DNA from: Glaciecola petra
Lineage (GTDB): Bacteria; Pseudomonadota; Gammaproteobacteria; Enterobacterales; Alteromonadaceae
NCBI RefSeq assembly: GCF_031846345.1
Contig: NZ_JAVRHX010000007.1
Location: 78,385-142,384, forward strand
Length of the DNA: 64,000 nt
Direction of reading: 5' to 3'
The position numbers and the translations under genes are program-made. The notes below the pieces were generated by a model. The model searched no databases. It saw only the letters and a list, made by a program, of their open reading frames with translations, and had not been told where the DNA came from. Shown here piece after piece: positions 9,704 to 18,252 of this stretch. Every line of letters starts with the position of its first letter. The first letter of the stretch is position 1.

Positions 9704-10080
9704 ATGTCGAAAATCTTATTCTTCTTAAGTTGTTTTATCGCTTTATTCTTTGCATTGATTGGTTTCTTATGGATTGTATCTCCTTCAGAGGCCTATCATC
9801 ATTTGGTTTGACATTACCCAAAGGTTTGGGGCTCAGCTCTTTGATTGGTGGAATGAGCGTATTCTTTTGTAGTATCTCAATTAGCATAATAATTGCGATA
9901 GTATACAAACAAAAATTAATTCTATATCCGGTCATTATTTTACTCGTTATGACTGCTGTGGGTAGGTTGGCAGCATGGGCTATTCATGACGCATCGTTTG
10001 CTATTGAACGTATTGTTGCGGAGCTTATTTTTGCAACTATCTTGGCACTAACAGCTAAGAATCTAGAAACTAAGGCATAG
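9704..10080 (+). pseudogene. DUF4345-like small membrane protein, frameshifted
   Basis: Frame 2 starts with ATG at 9704 and encodes a hydrophobic start (MSKILFFLSCFIALFF) up to SPSEAYHH, stopping at 9811. A different frame then continues with FGLTLPKGLGLSSLIGG, two or three more hydrophobic helices and AVGRLAAWAIHDASFAIERI, ending at 10080. Joined, the two parts look like a DUF4345-type four-helix membrane protein: P/A-rich end of helix 1, a LPxGLGxS motif, then GRLxAWxxH. The break lies about 9795-9808 and needs a single-base shift. Either the gene is dead in this strain or the base call is wrong. It follows the beta-oxidation operon on the same strand. Confidence 0.6.
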
Positions 10081-10185
10081 AATCGCCTATTCTTAAAATT
10101 CTCTTTTTTTATCTGACTTGATCTTGCCAGTTCAGCAAGTTTTCAAAGTTATAACCAACATTGACCTCGGTTAAGTCGCAATGTA

Positions 10186-10230
10186 TTGACATAATATATG
10201 TAATAAAATATATTGTCACAAAGAATGTCA
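10186..10230 (+). promoter_or_regulatory. sigma-70 promoter of the SCP2 operon with two operators
   Basis: TTGACA (10186-10191), a 17-bp spacer and TATATT (10209-10214) form a good sigma-70 promoter. Operator 1 (10187-10203, TGACAT-AATAT-ATGTAA) covers the -35 box. Operator 2 (10214-10230, TGTCAC-AAAGA-ATGTCA) starts at the end of the -10 box and covers the start site; it extends outward as ATAT on both sides. Binding at either would block RNA polymerase, so a repressor is the simplest reading. Confidence 0.65.
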
Positions 10231-10245
10231 ATATAGGATAGGTTA

Positions 10246-10542
10246 ATGGAAGAAATACTTCAAAAAGCAATCTCGCAGCTTGATCCCAAAGCAAAAAAAT
10301 CAGGATTAAAAAAGAGTGTCAAATACTTAATCGATAATGAAGTTGCGATATTGTTCACGGGGAGAGGAGCCACTAGAGCTAACGTTGACACTGAAACAGA
10401 TCTTACGGTCAAAGCTAGCTCGAAGACGTTTGCAAAGTTGCTAGATGGAAATTTAAATTCGACGATGGCGTTTATGACGGGAAAAATAAAAATCGAAGGT
10501 GACATGGGGTTAGCCATGAAGCTCGACAAAATTTTAAGTTAA
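10246..10542 (+). CDS. SCP2 sterol-binding domain protein
   Basis: A 98-residue stand-alone SCP2-type domain, close to the minimal length of the fold. The C-terminal half (ATRANVDTETDLTVKASSKTF, then FMTGKIKIEGDMGLAMKLDKIL) follows the SCP2 pattern of beta-strands and a final amphipathic helix lining the lipid tunnel. Such proteins bind sterols, fatty acyl-CoA or other lipophiles and may present them to enzymes. It is the first gene after the strongest island promoter, and the GST-like and OYE genes lie downstream in the same direction. It hints that the substrate of the island is lipophilic. Confidence 0.87.
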   Translation: MEEILQKAISQLDPKAKKSGLKKSVKYLIDNEVAILFTGRGATRANVDTETDLTVKASSKTFAKLLDGNLNSTMAFMTGKIKIEGDMGLAMKLDKILS

Positions 10543-10653
10543 GAAAAACCTTCATGCTCTCTAGTGAAAGTTCACATCTCAACATTTTGAGACATTCATT
10601 TATATTTTTATTACTCCCTGTGGATCTATCCCAGGCATTTTCGAGACAAGCAT

Positions 10654-10882
10654 ATGGATTATTTGAATCAACAAGACCTGAAGTTTTTACTTTTTGATTG
10701 GCTTACTTGTCAAAATATGACTGAGAGAGCAATTTGCAGATCACGATATCAATACTATGAAAAGTGCCGCAAATACTATTATCGCAAGAAAGCAGTCGCC
10801 ATGTATTCTTAACAATACTGCAGCTTTCTTGTCTTCATTTGGGCACGTAGTTGTAGCCGAAACCTCACCAGGTTTGCTATAG
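10654..10882 (+). pseudogene. decayed N-terminus of an acyl-CoA dehydrogenase
   Basis: ATG at 10654 opens a 52-codon frame beginning MDYLNQQDLKFLLFDWL, then MTERA, which resembles the N-terminus of long acyl-CoA dehydrogenases (LRFLLFDxL...). From about 10730 a second frame continues the family pattern with QFADHDINTMKSAANTIIAR before losing similarity and stopping at 10882. The remaining several hundred codons of such an enzyme are missing. I read this as a frameshifted and truncated remnant of a second acyl-CoA dehydrogenase that once followed the SCP2 gene. It fills most of the 434-bp gap before the next gene. Confidence 0.6.
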
Positions 10883-10976
10883 CTCGATTAGAGTAAGTTT
10901 GGACTGCGACTAAAATATTTCGGATATCTCTTCGCCACAGCTAAACAAAGGCAGAATCGAGTGGAGCATTAGTATT

Positions 10977-12083
10977 ATGAATTCAGATTCAACGATGAAA
11001 CATTCCGTTTATGGTTCAAGTATTTCTTACTTTACTGGGAAGGTAGAGAATTATTTCCGGTTGAGGCGAATACCCCATGAGTTCTTTCCAATGCAGTTTC
11101 CGAAAGATAGGAAAAGTCTGAAGTCTGAGCTTGGTGTCATACAAATGCCTTCCATTAAACTGTCAGATGGAAGGTGGCAAACTGATTCTACCAAGATCAT
11201 CCAATGGTTTGAGTCACAACTTCCAAAACCAGGGATTGTTCCTGATGATCCTGTTAAAGCATTTATTTGTTACTTAATTGAAGATTGGGCCGATGAATGG
11301 TGGTGGCGTCCAGCTATGCACTACCGTTGGCATTACGATATCGGTGCTTCTTTTGCTTCTAATCACCTTTCAAAAGAGTTACTTCATTCTGTACCTTTGC
11401 CACGCTTCATAAAAAGATATTATTTAACTAAACGCCAAAGGTTAGGATATACGACTGGAGATGGCATTAGTCGTAAGAATGTTAAACAAATTGAAACCCA
11501 AGTTAGAGAACTTTTTTCTCACTTAGAAAACATCTTCAAAAAGCGTCCATTTTTCTTCGGTGATCGACCTTCACTGGCAGATATTGGTTTATCAGGACCA
11601 TTTTTCAGGCATTTCGCACTCGATCCCGTTCCAGCCGGAATTTTAAAGCGTGAAGCACCTTCTGTATTGGAGTGGTCTACAAGATTGTGGAATGCATCGT
11701 TAGATGACTTAAGCAATGAATGGACAGATGACATACCAGAAGATATATCCCCACTTATCAAGAGCATTGGACTCCATTATTTACCATACCTTAATGCGAA
11801 TGCCGAGTGTGTTCGATTAAACAAAAGGAAATTTAGTCCGCAAATTGGTGGAGTTGTTTATAAAAACGCAAGGGCGTCTAAATATCGAGTGTGGTGTTTG
11901 AATGAACTGCGCCTTCGATTTCTAAATAATTCAGAAAACGCCAGACAGAAAATTGAAAGTTACTTACGGCTCCATGATTGTTGGGAGCCTTTATGGGCAA
12001 TAAACACACTGCCTTGTTCTTTTAACCAAGAAAAAGCTCTTCCCTTTAAAGCTAAATTTAAAATGGTCGATTTCGACCAATAA
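10977..12083 (+). CDS. GST-like protein, paralogue 2
   Basis: A 368-residue GST-fold protein. The N-terminal thioredoxin-like domain shows YGSSISYFTGKVENYF (about residues 12-27), a cis-Pro-like MPSIKL and a TDSTKII segment. The C-terminal helical domain carries FGDRPSLADIGLSGP. Beyond it, about 110 residues not found in ordinary GSTs (200-230 residues) form an extra C-terminal region shared with the paralogues at 13359 and 24427. Paralogue 2 is the most divergent of these at its C-terminus (ASKYRVWCLNELRLRF where the others have FSYTLWMMQRIKSE-like text). The OYE gene follows 16 nt later. Whether it binds glutathione is unknown; it could perform dehalogenation, isomerisation or ether cleavage, all known GST activities. 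Confidence 0.82.
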   Translation: MNSDSTMKHSVYGSSISYFTGKVENYFRLRRIPHEFFPMQFPKDRKSLKSELGVIQMPSIKLSDGRWQTDSTKIIQWFESQLPKPGIVPDDPVKAFICYLIEDWADEWWWRPAMHYRWHYDIGASFASNHLSKELLHSVPLPRFIKRYYLTKRQRLGYTTGDGISRKNVKQIETQVRELFSHLENIFKKRPFFFGDRPSLADIGLSGPFFRHFALDPVPAGILKREAPSVLEWSTRLWNASLDDLSNEWTDDIPEDISPLIKSIGLHYLPYLNANAECVRLNKRKFSPQIGGVVYKNARASKYRVWCLNELRLRFLNNSENARQKIESYLRLHDCWEPLWAINTLPCSFNQEKALPFKAKFKMVDFDQ

Positions 12084-12099
12084 TATACGAGTCAACTTT

Positions 12100-13362
12100 A
12101 TGAATGCAGAGAAAGAAAAATTAAACGTAAGTCATGCAAAAAACCTTTATGACAACTTTCAATTTAAGGAGGGCCAAATTGCTCGGAATCGTTATTTCAA
12201 ATCTGCAATGAGCGAACAGTTGGGAAGTAAAACATTTTCACCCAGCATTAGTATAATCAATGTTTACAAAAGGTGGGCTAAAGGAGGAGTTGCAATTCTT
12301 GTTACAGGCAATGTTATGGTCGACCGTAACGCTCTTGGCGAACCAAAAAACATTGTGCTAGATGAATATCAAGACTTGGCACCTTTCAAATGTTGGGCTA
12401 AAGCCGTAACAGATGAAAACAAAGGTACTCACATTTGGATGCAATTAAACCATCCAGGTAAACAAAGTCCCAAAAGCCTATCTCCAGAGCCTGTAGCTCC
12501 TAGTGCGGTTGCTTTAGGTAGAGGTTTAGAAGCTGCATTTGCGAAGCCAAGAGCGTTAGAAAATAAAGAGATACGGGAGATAATTAGAAAGTTCGCAGCT
12601 AGTGCAGCTTTGGCAAAGAAAGCTGGCTTCACCGGCGTTCAGATCCATGGTGCTCATGGTTACTTGGTGAGTCAGTTCTTGTCTCCCCATCATAATAAGC
12701 GAAATGATGAATGGGGAGGGGATGCAAAGAAGCGACAACGTTTTGCCTTAGAAATATATAAAGCCATTCGTGAAAAAGTAGGCCCCGAGTTTCTAATAGG
12801 TATAAAAATGAATTCAGCGGATTTTCAAAAAGGTGGGTTTGAGTCAAATGAAGCTTATGAACTAATCCAACGTTTATCAGAAGAGGGTATCGATCACATA
12901 GAGATTTCTGGTGGTAACTACGAATCACCAGCAATGACTGGCTCAAGGTTTTCTACCTTAAAGCGAGAAGCATATTTTTTAGAGTTTGCTGAAAAAGCTA
13001 GAAAGGTTACTGATGTGCCTTTAGCCGTTACCGGCGGGTTTCGCTCAGTGGCGGCAATGGAAGCTGCCATAGCGAGTAAAGATGTTGATTTTATTGGTTT
13101 AGCAAGGCCGCTAGTTATTGACCCTGAACTGCCGTTGAATGCAGCAACGAACAAAGATTATAAGATCGATGTAGGTCACCCAACTAGTGGTTTCAAGCTC
13201 TTAGACAATATGTTTATGCTAAAAATTTCTTGGTATGAGACGCAGATTTCGAGGATTGGTAAAGGTAAAAATCCGAAACTTAATTTATCTGCTTGGTGGA
13301 CGATTCTAAGCGCAGTGCTATCAATGGGTTCAAATAGTTTCAAGAAGAGGCGTGTGAAATGA
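12100..13362 (+). CDS. Old Yellow Enzyme-family NADH:flavin oxidoreductase
   Basis: A 420-residue single-domain OYE-type FMN enzyme (TIM barrel). Visible family motifs are QLNHPGKQSP at about 115-124, QIHGAHGYLVSQFLSP at about 181-196 (the His pair that binds the electron-withdrawing group of the substrate), RNDEWGG at 201-207 and a C-terminal GLARPLVIDP FMN-phosphate region. It lacks the Fe-S/NAD module of 2,4-dienoyl-CoA reductase. Members reduce activated C=C bonds of enones, nitro compounds or unsaturated acyl groups. It sits between two GST-like genes and overlaps the second by 4 nt (ATGA), so the three are co-translated. A C-terminal extension of about 50 residues is basic at the end. 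Confidence 0.92.
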   Translation: MNAEKEKLNVSHAKNLYDNFQFKEGQIARNRYFKSAMSEQLGSKTFSPSISIINVYKRWAKGGVAILVTGNVMVDRNALGEPKNIVLDEYQDLAPFKCWAKAVTDENKGTHIWMQLNHPGKQSPKSLSPEPVAPSAVALGRGLEAAFAKPRALENKEIREIIRKFAASAALAKKAGFTGVQIHGAHGYLVSQFLSPHHNKRNDEWGGDAKKRQRFALEIYKAIREKVGPEFLIGIKMNSADFQKGGFESNEAYELIQRLSEEGIDHIEISGGNYESPAMTGSRFSTLKREAYFLEFAEKARKVTDVPLAVTGGFRSVAAMEAAIASKDVDFIGLARPLVIDPELPLNAATNKDYKIDVGHPTSGFKLLDNMFMLKISWYETQISRIGKGKNPKLNLSAWWTILSAVLSMGSNSFKKRRVK

Positions 13363-14474
13363 GTTCCGAACCGTCGCCCCTGTATATTCTGTACGGTGTA
13401 GAAATTTCTTACTTTGTTGGCAAAGTTCGGGCTTATATGAATTATAAGAGGTTAAATTATACCGAGCGCGCACCAACAATTTTTGATTTCAAGCGCTTCG
13501 GTAAAAAACTACATGCCGGTGTTATACCTGTCGTTCAATTGGGCAATGGTGACCTTATTGATGATACTTCATTAATTATTGAATCACTCGAGCAAATACA
13601 TCCTGATCGGTCGATTCAGCCAAACACGGCAATTCAAACAATTGCTGCAATGATGTTGGAAGCTTGGCTTGACGAAGTCGGCCATTTGATAGCTATTCAC
13701 ACTCGTTGGTCTCATGATGAAAATTATCCATTATTTCGAGATACGATGGGTAAATCCATGTTCCCTTGGTTGCCAAAATTCATTAGGAACAAACTTGTCG
13801 ATAGGACAGCAGTTTCTTTCATGAAAATGAACAAAATCAGATTTGGAATTGTTCAAGAGCAAATCAGCTTACTCGATAAATGGATCGACAAAATTTTAAA
13901 TCTCTTAGAGCAACATTTTACGCACCATGAATACTTGTTAGGTAATAGACCTAGTATTGCTGACTATGCGCTTATTGGTGCATGTTATGGACACCTATAC
14001 ACAGATCCTTGGCCGCGACGAGAGCTCATTGAACCGAGACAAAATTTAAAGAGGTATATTGAAAGAGTTCATTCTGGCACACCCGCTACCGGTGATTGGT
14101 TACCTGATGAAGCTCTACCTGAAACACTACAACCAATTTTCCAAATGTTGTTTGATGAATTTTTACCGCTAGTACAAACCTCTGTTACGGCAACACAACA
14201 ATACATTGAAAAAAAACATAAGAAGCAAGGAGATATCATTGCTAGGTTTCCAGGAAAAATAAAGTTCCCAATGCTAGGTAAGCCATATTCAAAAGTAGCG
14301 TTTAGCTATACATTGTGGATGCTGCAAAGGATTCAAAGTGAATGCTTAAAACTTGACGAACAGGAGCGAATAAAAGTCTCCTCATGGATGAGAATTTATA
14401 GCGAAATTGATTTCTTTAACTTGGATTTAGGACCAAAGGTTGAACGATATGGACTTCAGGTTAGATTGCGATAG
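13359..14474 (+). CDS. GST-like protein, paralogue 3
   Basis: A 371-residue member of the same long GST-like family. Key segments: YFVGKVRAYMNYKRLNY (about 18-34), IPVVQLGNGDLIDDTSLIIE in the thioredoxin-like domain, LLGNRPSIADYALIGACYGH in the helical domain, and the extra C-terminal region with FSYTLWMLQRIQSE. It is closest to paralogue 4 (24427). The start ATG overlaps the OYE stop codon (ATGA). It ends the rightward SCP2-GST-OYE-GST block apart from a doubtful lipoprotein frame. Function unknown; sharing a transcript with an ene-reductase suggests successive steps on the same substrate. Confidence 0.83.
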   Translation: MSSEPSPLYILYGVEISYFVGKVRAYMNYKRLNYTERAPTIFDFKRFGKKLHAGVIPVVQLGNGDLIDDTSLIIESLEQIHPDRSIQPNTAIQTIAAMMLEAWLDEVGHLIAIHTRWSHDENYPLFRDTMGKSMFPWLPKFIRNKLVDRTAVSFMKMNKIRFGIVQEQISLLDKWIDKILNLLEQHFTHHEYLLGNRPSIADYALIGACYGHLYTDPWPRRELIEPRQNLKRYIERVHSGTPATGDWLPDEALPETLQPIFQMLFDEFLPLVQTSVTATQQYIEKKHKKQGDIIARFPGKIKFPMLGKPYSKVAFSYTLWMLQRIQSECLKLDEQERIKVSSWMRIYSEIDFFNLDLGPKVERYGLQVRLR

Positions 14475-14514
14475 GTATGGAGTCCATAACACAAATTCTG
14501 TTCATCACTGGTCA

Positions 14515-14721
14515 ATGAGCATTAGCAATTTTTGGGTTAACGGTAAAGATGTAAAGATATTCTTTGTTGCCTTGATTGCTTCTGTTTATCTTATGGGTTG
14601 CTCATCCCAAAATACAGACCACTCGAGTCAGCTCAACTTGGCTATAATTTCACCAACGAAACTAGTGGTACCGAATATTACAATATCAAATTCTTTGGTC
14701 ATGGTTACATGCTCGTATTAG
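14515..14721 (+). CDS. short lipoprotein-like frame, possibly a remnant
   Basis: From ATG at 14515 a 68-codon frame runs over a hydrophobic stretch (VKIFFVALIASVYLMGC) that ends in a lipobox-like LMGC followed by SSQNTD, as at the start of a lipoprotein. The rest is short and featureless. No good ribosome site is visible and the frame overlaps the convergent BASS gene end by 4 nt. In another frame the text LGYNFTNETSGTEYYNIKF continues from about 14636, so a frameshifted longer lipoprotein is possible. Low confidence; it is the only content of the 240-bp gap. Confidence 0.3.
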   Translation: MSISNFWVNGKDVKIFFVALIASVYLMGCSSQNTDHSSQLNLAIISPTKLVVPNITISNSLVMVTCSY

Positions 14722-15605
14722 TTTCTAAAAGTAGTTTGTTTGTTATTAAAGTATTTAAAAAACACCATGATCATAATTGCAGCTGGGATCATAATAATGC
14801 CCATAATGGCGCTTGCGTAAGAAGCCTCAGGCTCCTTAAGTGAGTTTGTAGCAATAAACAATGAAAGTAGGATGTTTTTCAAACATGTTTCAACCGCAAT
14901 AGTTGCGCTTTCTTTTGCTGTAATACCCAGACTTTTAGGCAAGATAAATCCAATTATAATTGCGGATACTAGAAGTAAGAATGTGGGTAAAAAAACGTCA
15001 CCGGCGTTAGTAAGCGCATTTCCATTGTCTGCAACAGCTGCGCCAATAAATGCTGCAATCATTGCAACTAAACTGATCCTAGATATTAATGGTTCATAGG
15101 ATTTGAGCTTCGGATATTTTGAATTTACGTACATTCCTACTAACACAGGTATTACAGTGAAAATTGCCAGTTGAACTGCCGTTTTCAATATAGGCATCTC
15201 AATTCGATAGGCATCTGTACCTAGTTGCAGCAATACGAAATTAACCCAAATAGGCAGTGTTAATAATGTGACACTTGTAGCAATTGCAGTAAGTGTAATC
15301 GAGAGAGCTGTGTCGCCTTTACCCATATGAACTATAACATTAGAAGTAGTTCCTCCCGGCGTCGCGGCTAGTGCAACTAGACCTACTGCTAACATAATTG
15401 ATAGCTCAAAATGCAACGCTAATCCAAAACCGATCAATGGCATTATGGCAAGCTGTAAAACTAACCCTACCAGTACCGGTTTTGGGTACAGTACGATGCG
15501 TTTGAAGTCTGATTTGGTTAGTGTTAATCCCATCCCAAACATCAAAGTAAACATAGTTATTGGCACAACTACTTGAATTAATGTCAATACGAAAGCATTG
15601 TCCAT
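14718..15605 (-). CDS. bile acid:sodium symporter (BASS/SLC10) family transporter
   Basis: A 295-residue integral membrane protein with about nine hydrophobic helices. The N-terminal FTLMFGMGLTLTKSDFKR, the GLVALAATPGGTTSNV segment (the conserved helix-break region for Na+/substrate) and the later AVETCLKNILLSLFIATN are typical of the BASS family. These proteins import organic anions, bile acids, steroid sulfates or ketoacids with Na+. It is the last gene of a six-gene leftward operon that also has a sulfatase, a haloalkane dehalogenase-like hydrolase and a DUF2855 protein. In that context it is the best candidate for uptake of the island's anionic, amphipathic substrate or product. Confidence 0.9.
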   Translation of the reverse strand: MDNAFVLTLIQVVVPITMFTLMFGMGLTLTKSDFKRIVLYPKPVLVGLVLQLAIMPLIGFGLALHFELSIMLAVGLVALAATPGGTTSNVIVHMGKGDTALSITLTAIATSVTLLTLPIWVNFVLLQLGTDAYRIEMPILKTAVQLAIFTVIPVLVGMYVNSKYPKLKSYEPLISRISLVAMIAAFIGAAVADNGNALTNAGDVFLPTFLLLVSAIIIGFILPKSLGITAKESATIAVETCLKNILLSLFIATNSLKEPEASYASAIMGIIMIPAAIMIMVFFKYFNNKQTTFRN

Positions 15606-15664
15606 GTTGGTATTTCCTGTCTTTCAATACATTAATGAAAAAGCGCTGATTTACATTTCGGTCA

Positions 15665-17299
15665 TTAGTTAGCCCATATTATGTATGTGCCATCCTCAGA
15701 GAGAACTTCGCTTCTATTAATATCAATTCCTATAGGTGCTAAAATTACCGAACGTGCAGCAGGTTCATCCAATTCTGAAAAGTATTCGGAAATAATCTTT
15801 CTCAATTCTTCTAGCTTGACAGGGTGAGAATCAACAAGATTAATTTGTTCAGTCGGGTCTTCATTTAGATTGAAGAGAAATTCTTGGTTTGAATCTGGAT
15901 TCAATTGCAGTTTCCAGCCATTTGCCTGGACCGTTCGATAAGAACCTGTAGACCAAAATAAAGCCTCATTTTCTCTTCGAAGTGACAGCTCTCCACTCCA
16001 TAGTGGAGAAAGGTCCTTGCCATCAATAACGCGATTTGTAGGTAAATTGGCACCGGTTGCTTTAGCTATAGTAGGCATTAAGTCGTAATGGTTAACTGGA
16101 ACATCAACAATGGTTCCCGGGTTAATTGCCTTTGGCCACGTAATGGAATAGGGAACCTTAATACCCCCTTCAAAAAAAGTGTTTTTCCAGCCACGGTACG
16201 GCGCATTTAAATCGTCGATGGCTACATAATCAGCACCGCCATTGTCACTAGTCAAAACAATAATTGTGTTGTCTGCAATACCTTGTTCTTCGAGTTTCGA
16301 CATGATCCTTTCTACAGATCTATCTAAAGCTCTCAACATTGCAGCATATACTCGCTTATGATGGGGTACGATTTCTCCAACAGCTTCATAGTCTTCTTTA
16401 GTCGCCTGCAATGGGTTGTGAACTCCCCAGTGCGCTAGATACAAAAAGAATGGTCTGTTTGCATTTGCTTCGATTGCCCTCTCAGCTTCCTCAGTAAAAT
16501 AATCAGTAAGGTAACCGCGAGGTTCGAAAGCTTCACCACTATTCCAACGGACTGAATATTGCATTGTGGCCCATATAAATTTGCCAACTATTGAGGATTC
16601 GACCATTCCATTAACAACGTTTGGATGCTCTATCGGTAGGTAAAGACCAGAATCCATCATCAAGCTTTCATTAAACCCTTGTGCATTGGGTTTCATCTCG
16701 TCATTTCGACCCATATGCCACTTTCCGATATGAAGTGTCTGGTACCCTTGTTCTTGAAGTACCTCTGCCATAGTTACTTCCGTTCCAGGCAGACCTCTTT
16801 CCTCAAAAGGTGGATTACTCTTGTCTACCTCCGCTTTATATATGACCTCAGGTCGCCCTTGCGGCGTTGAATTAGCAATTATTGAAAGTAGTCTACCCAT
16901 GTTATCAAGCATGGGAGTTACTTCGAATCCATTGCGAGCAGGGGTTCTTCCAGTCATTAGTGCTCCTCGAGCGGGCGCACAATTTGCGTGAGCAGAATAA
17001 CCATTGGTAAAAAGAGCACCTTTAGAGGCTAATACATCGATATTAGGAGTCGCGACCATACCTGCGCCAAAAGTAGAAACATCATTAATACCCATATCGT
17101 CCATTACGATTAGGATTACATTGGGTTTTTCTGTCTCTTTAGATGGTCCAGAAGACCAAGTTACAGATTTGTTTGCAGCGATTGGGATTTGAGCTCGTTT
17201 GCCAGCTACATACAATAAAATATCGAAGCGATTGACCCAAACTACTCCACCTAAAATCAAAATAATGATTAATATCGAAATAAACGTTTTTTTTAGCAC
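15665..17299 (-). CDS. sulfatase (arylsulfatase-type), membrane-anchored at the N-terminus
   Basis: A 544-residue type I sulfatase. An N-terminal hydrophobic helix (residues about 4-22) acts as signal or anchor. The metal site starts at MDDMG (Asp67-68). The formylglycine motif CAPAR spans 107-111, followed by GALMTGRTPAR. HIGKWHMG (the catalytic Lys/His region), LTSDNGGADY and NPLQATKEDY are also arylsulfatase-like. It is quite different from the sulfatase at 1736, so the two probably act on different sulfate groups. It sits between the BASS transporter and the dehalogenase-like gene with small gaps in one leftward operon. A maturase (FGE or anSME) is not in the window. Confidence 0.93.
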   Translation of the reverse strand: MLKKTFISILIIILILGGVVWVNRFDILLYVAGKRAQIPIAANKSVTWSSGPSKETEKPNVILIVMDDMGINDVSTFGAGMVATPNIDVLASKGALFTNGYSAHANCAPARGALMTGRTPARNGFEVTPMLDNMGRLLSIIANSTPQGRPEVIYKAEVDKSNPPFEERGLPGTEVTMAEVLQEQGYQTLHIGKWHMGRNDEMKPNAQGFNESLMMDSGLYLPIEHPNVVNGMVESSIVGKFIWATMQYSVRWNSGEAFEPRGYLTDYFTEEAERAIEANANRPFFLYLAHWGVHNPLQATKEDYEAVGEIVPHHKRVYAAMLRALDRSVERIMSKLEEQGIADNTIIVLTSDNGGADYVAIDDLNAPYRGWKNTFFEGGIKVPYSITWPKAINPGTIVDVPVNHYDLMPTIAKATGANLPTNRVIDGKDLSPLWSGELSLRRENEALFWSTGSYRTVQANGWKLQLNPDSNQEFLFNLNEDPTEQINLVDSHPVKLEELRKIISEYFSELDEPAARSVILAPIGIDINRSEVLSEDGTYIIWAN

Positions 17300-17335
17300 T
17301 GATTTGTCCTCGTTTCTCGCATGCGATTATGTGTG

Positions 17336-18241
17336 TTAATTGACATCCAAAAAAGGAATAATACGCTCGACTAGTAGCTCAGGGGCTTCCTCTGGTGAAA
17401 AATGACCAATCTTATAGAGTCTTTCATGAGCTTGACCTTTGCAGCCTGGTATATGCGCTTGCAATCTCTTTTCTTCGCCTTTTGTGATGGGGTCATGCGT
17501 ACCAAAAACAGTTAAGAACGGCTTTTTGAAATTACCCAGTTTTTGCCAAGCATCTTTAAAGATTGGCACAGCAGGATTGTTTGCAAAGACTGGTATCAAT
17601 TGTGGGAATTGCATTATTCCAGATTGATATTTCCATTGTGGAAAAGGCGCTAAATACGCTTTGTATTCCTCAGTAGACAGTGTTTTACTTTGGAAGGAGG
17701 GGGCAAAAGCTACCTTCCACGGAAAACAAGGCATCCATTTCATGACAGTTTGCCAAATTCTTAGAACTTTATTGCCGCCGTCACCAATAGGAACAGTCGT
17801 GTTTGTCGCAAATACTCGTGAGAATCTTTCAGGATAATTCGCGACTAGCCATAAGCCTAATACACCACCCCAGTCTTGGCATACTAATGTAATGTTATTC
17901 AAATTGTTTGTTTCTAGCCATTTAGTTAACCAATCTAAATGTCTTTCAACAGAGTAATAGCTTCTCTTTGCTGGCTTATCTGATTTACCAAGACCAACTA
18001 AGTCTATTGCAATAATCCTTTTACCCGTTGGTATTAGGCCTTTGATGACATGACGGTACAAATACGCCCAACTTGGATTCCCATGCATTAACAATATTGG
18101 TTCAGCATCGCGGGGGCCTATATCGACACTGTGTATCCTCAATTCAGTACCGTCTGCGTCATGTATCACAGTGTATGTTGGCTCAAAATCGAAATCTGGA
18201 AGACTTTGAAAATGCTTATCAGGGGTACGCAGTACTTTCAT
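17336..18241 (-). CDS. haloalkane dehalogenase-like alpha/beta hydrolase (DhlA subfamily)
   Basis: A 301-residue alpha/beta hydrolase that reads along DhlA-type haloalkane dehalogenases: an RTPDKHFQSLPDF-like start, the oxyanion segment LMHGNPSWAYLYRHVI, the nucleophile elbow CQDWGGVLGL (Asp nucleophile, followed by the halide-binding Trp), the acid in FGTHDPITKG and the base in YKIGHFSPEE. These residues support, but do not prove, hydrolysis of a carbon-halogen bond; related proteins are epoxide hydrolases or esterases. It is part of the leftward six-gene operon, 36 nt before the sulfatase. A second, divergent homologue is at 25598. Confidence 0.85.
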   Translation of the reverse strand: MKVLRTPDKHFQSLPDFDFEPTYTVIHDADGTELRIHSVDIGPRDAEPILLMHGNPSWAYLYRHVIKGLIPTGKRIIAIDLVGLGKSDKPAKRSYYSVERHLDWLTKWLETNNLNNITLVCQDWGGVLGLWLVANYPERFSRVFATNTTVPIGDGGNKVLRIWQTVMKWMPCFPWKVAFAPSFQSKTLSTEEYKAYLAPFPQWKYQSGIMQFPQLIPVFANNPAVPIFKDAWQKLGNFKKPFLTVFGTHDPITKGEEKRLQAHIPGCKGQAHERLYKIGHFSPEEAPELLVERIIPFLDVN

Positions 18242-18252
18242 TTTTAACTACT

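Noticed and set aside
14598..14843. 81-codon plus-strand frame across the BASS 3' end
   Set aside because: Most of it is antisense to the BASS gene; only the first part (LGYNFTNETSG) is mentioned as a possible out-of-frame lipoprotein remnant.
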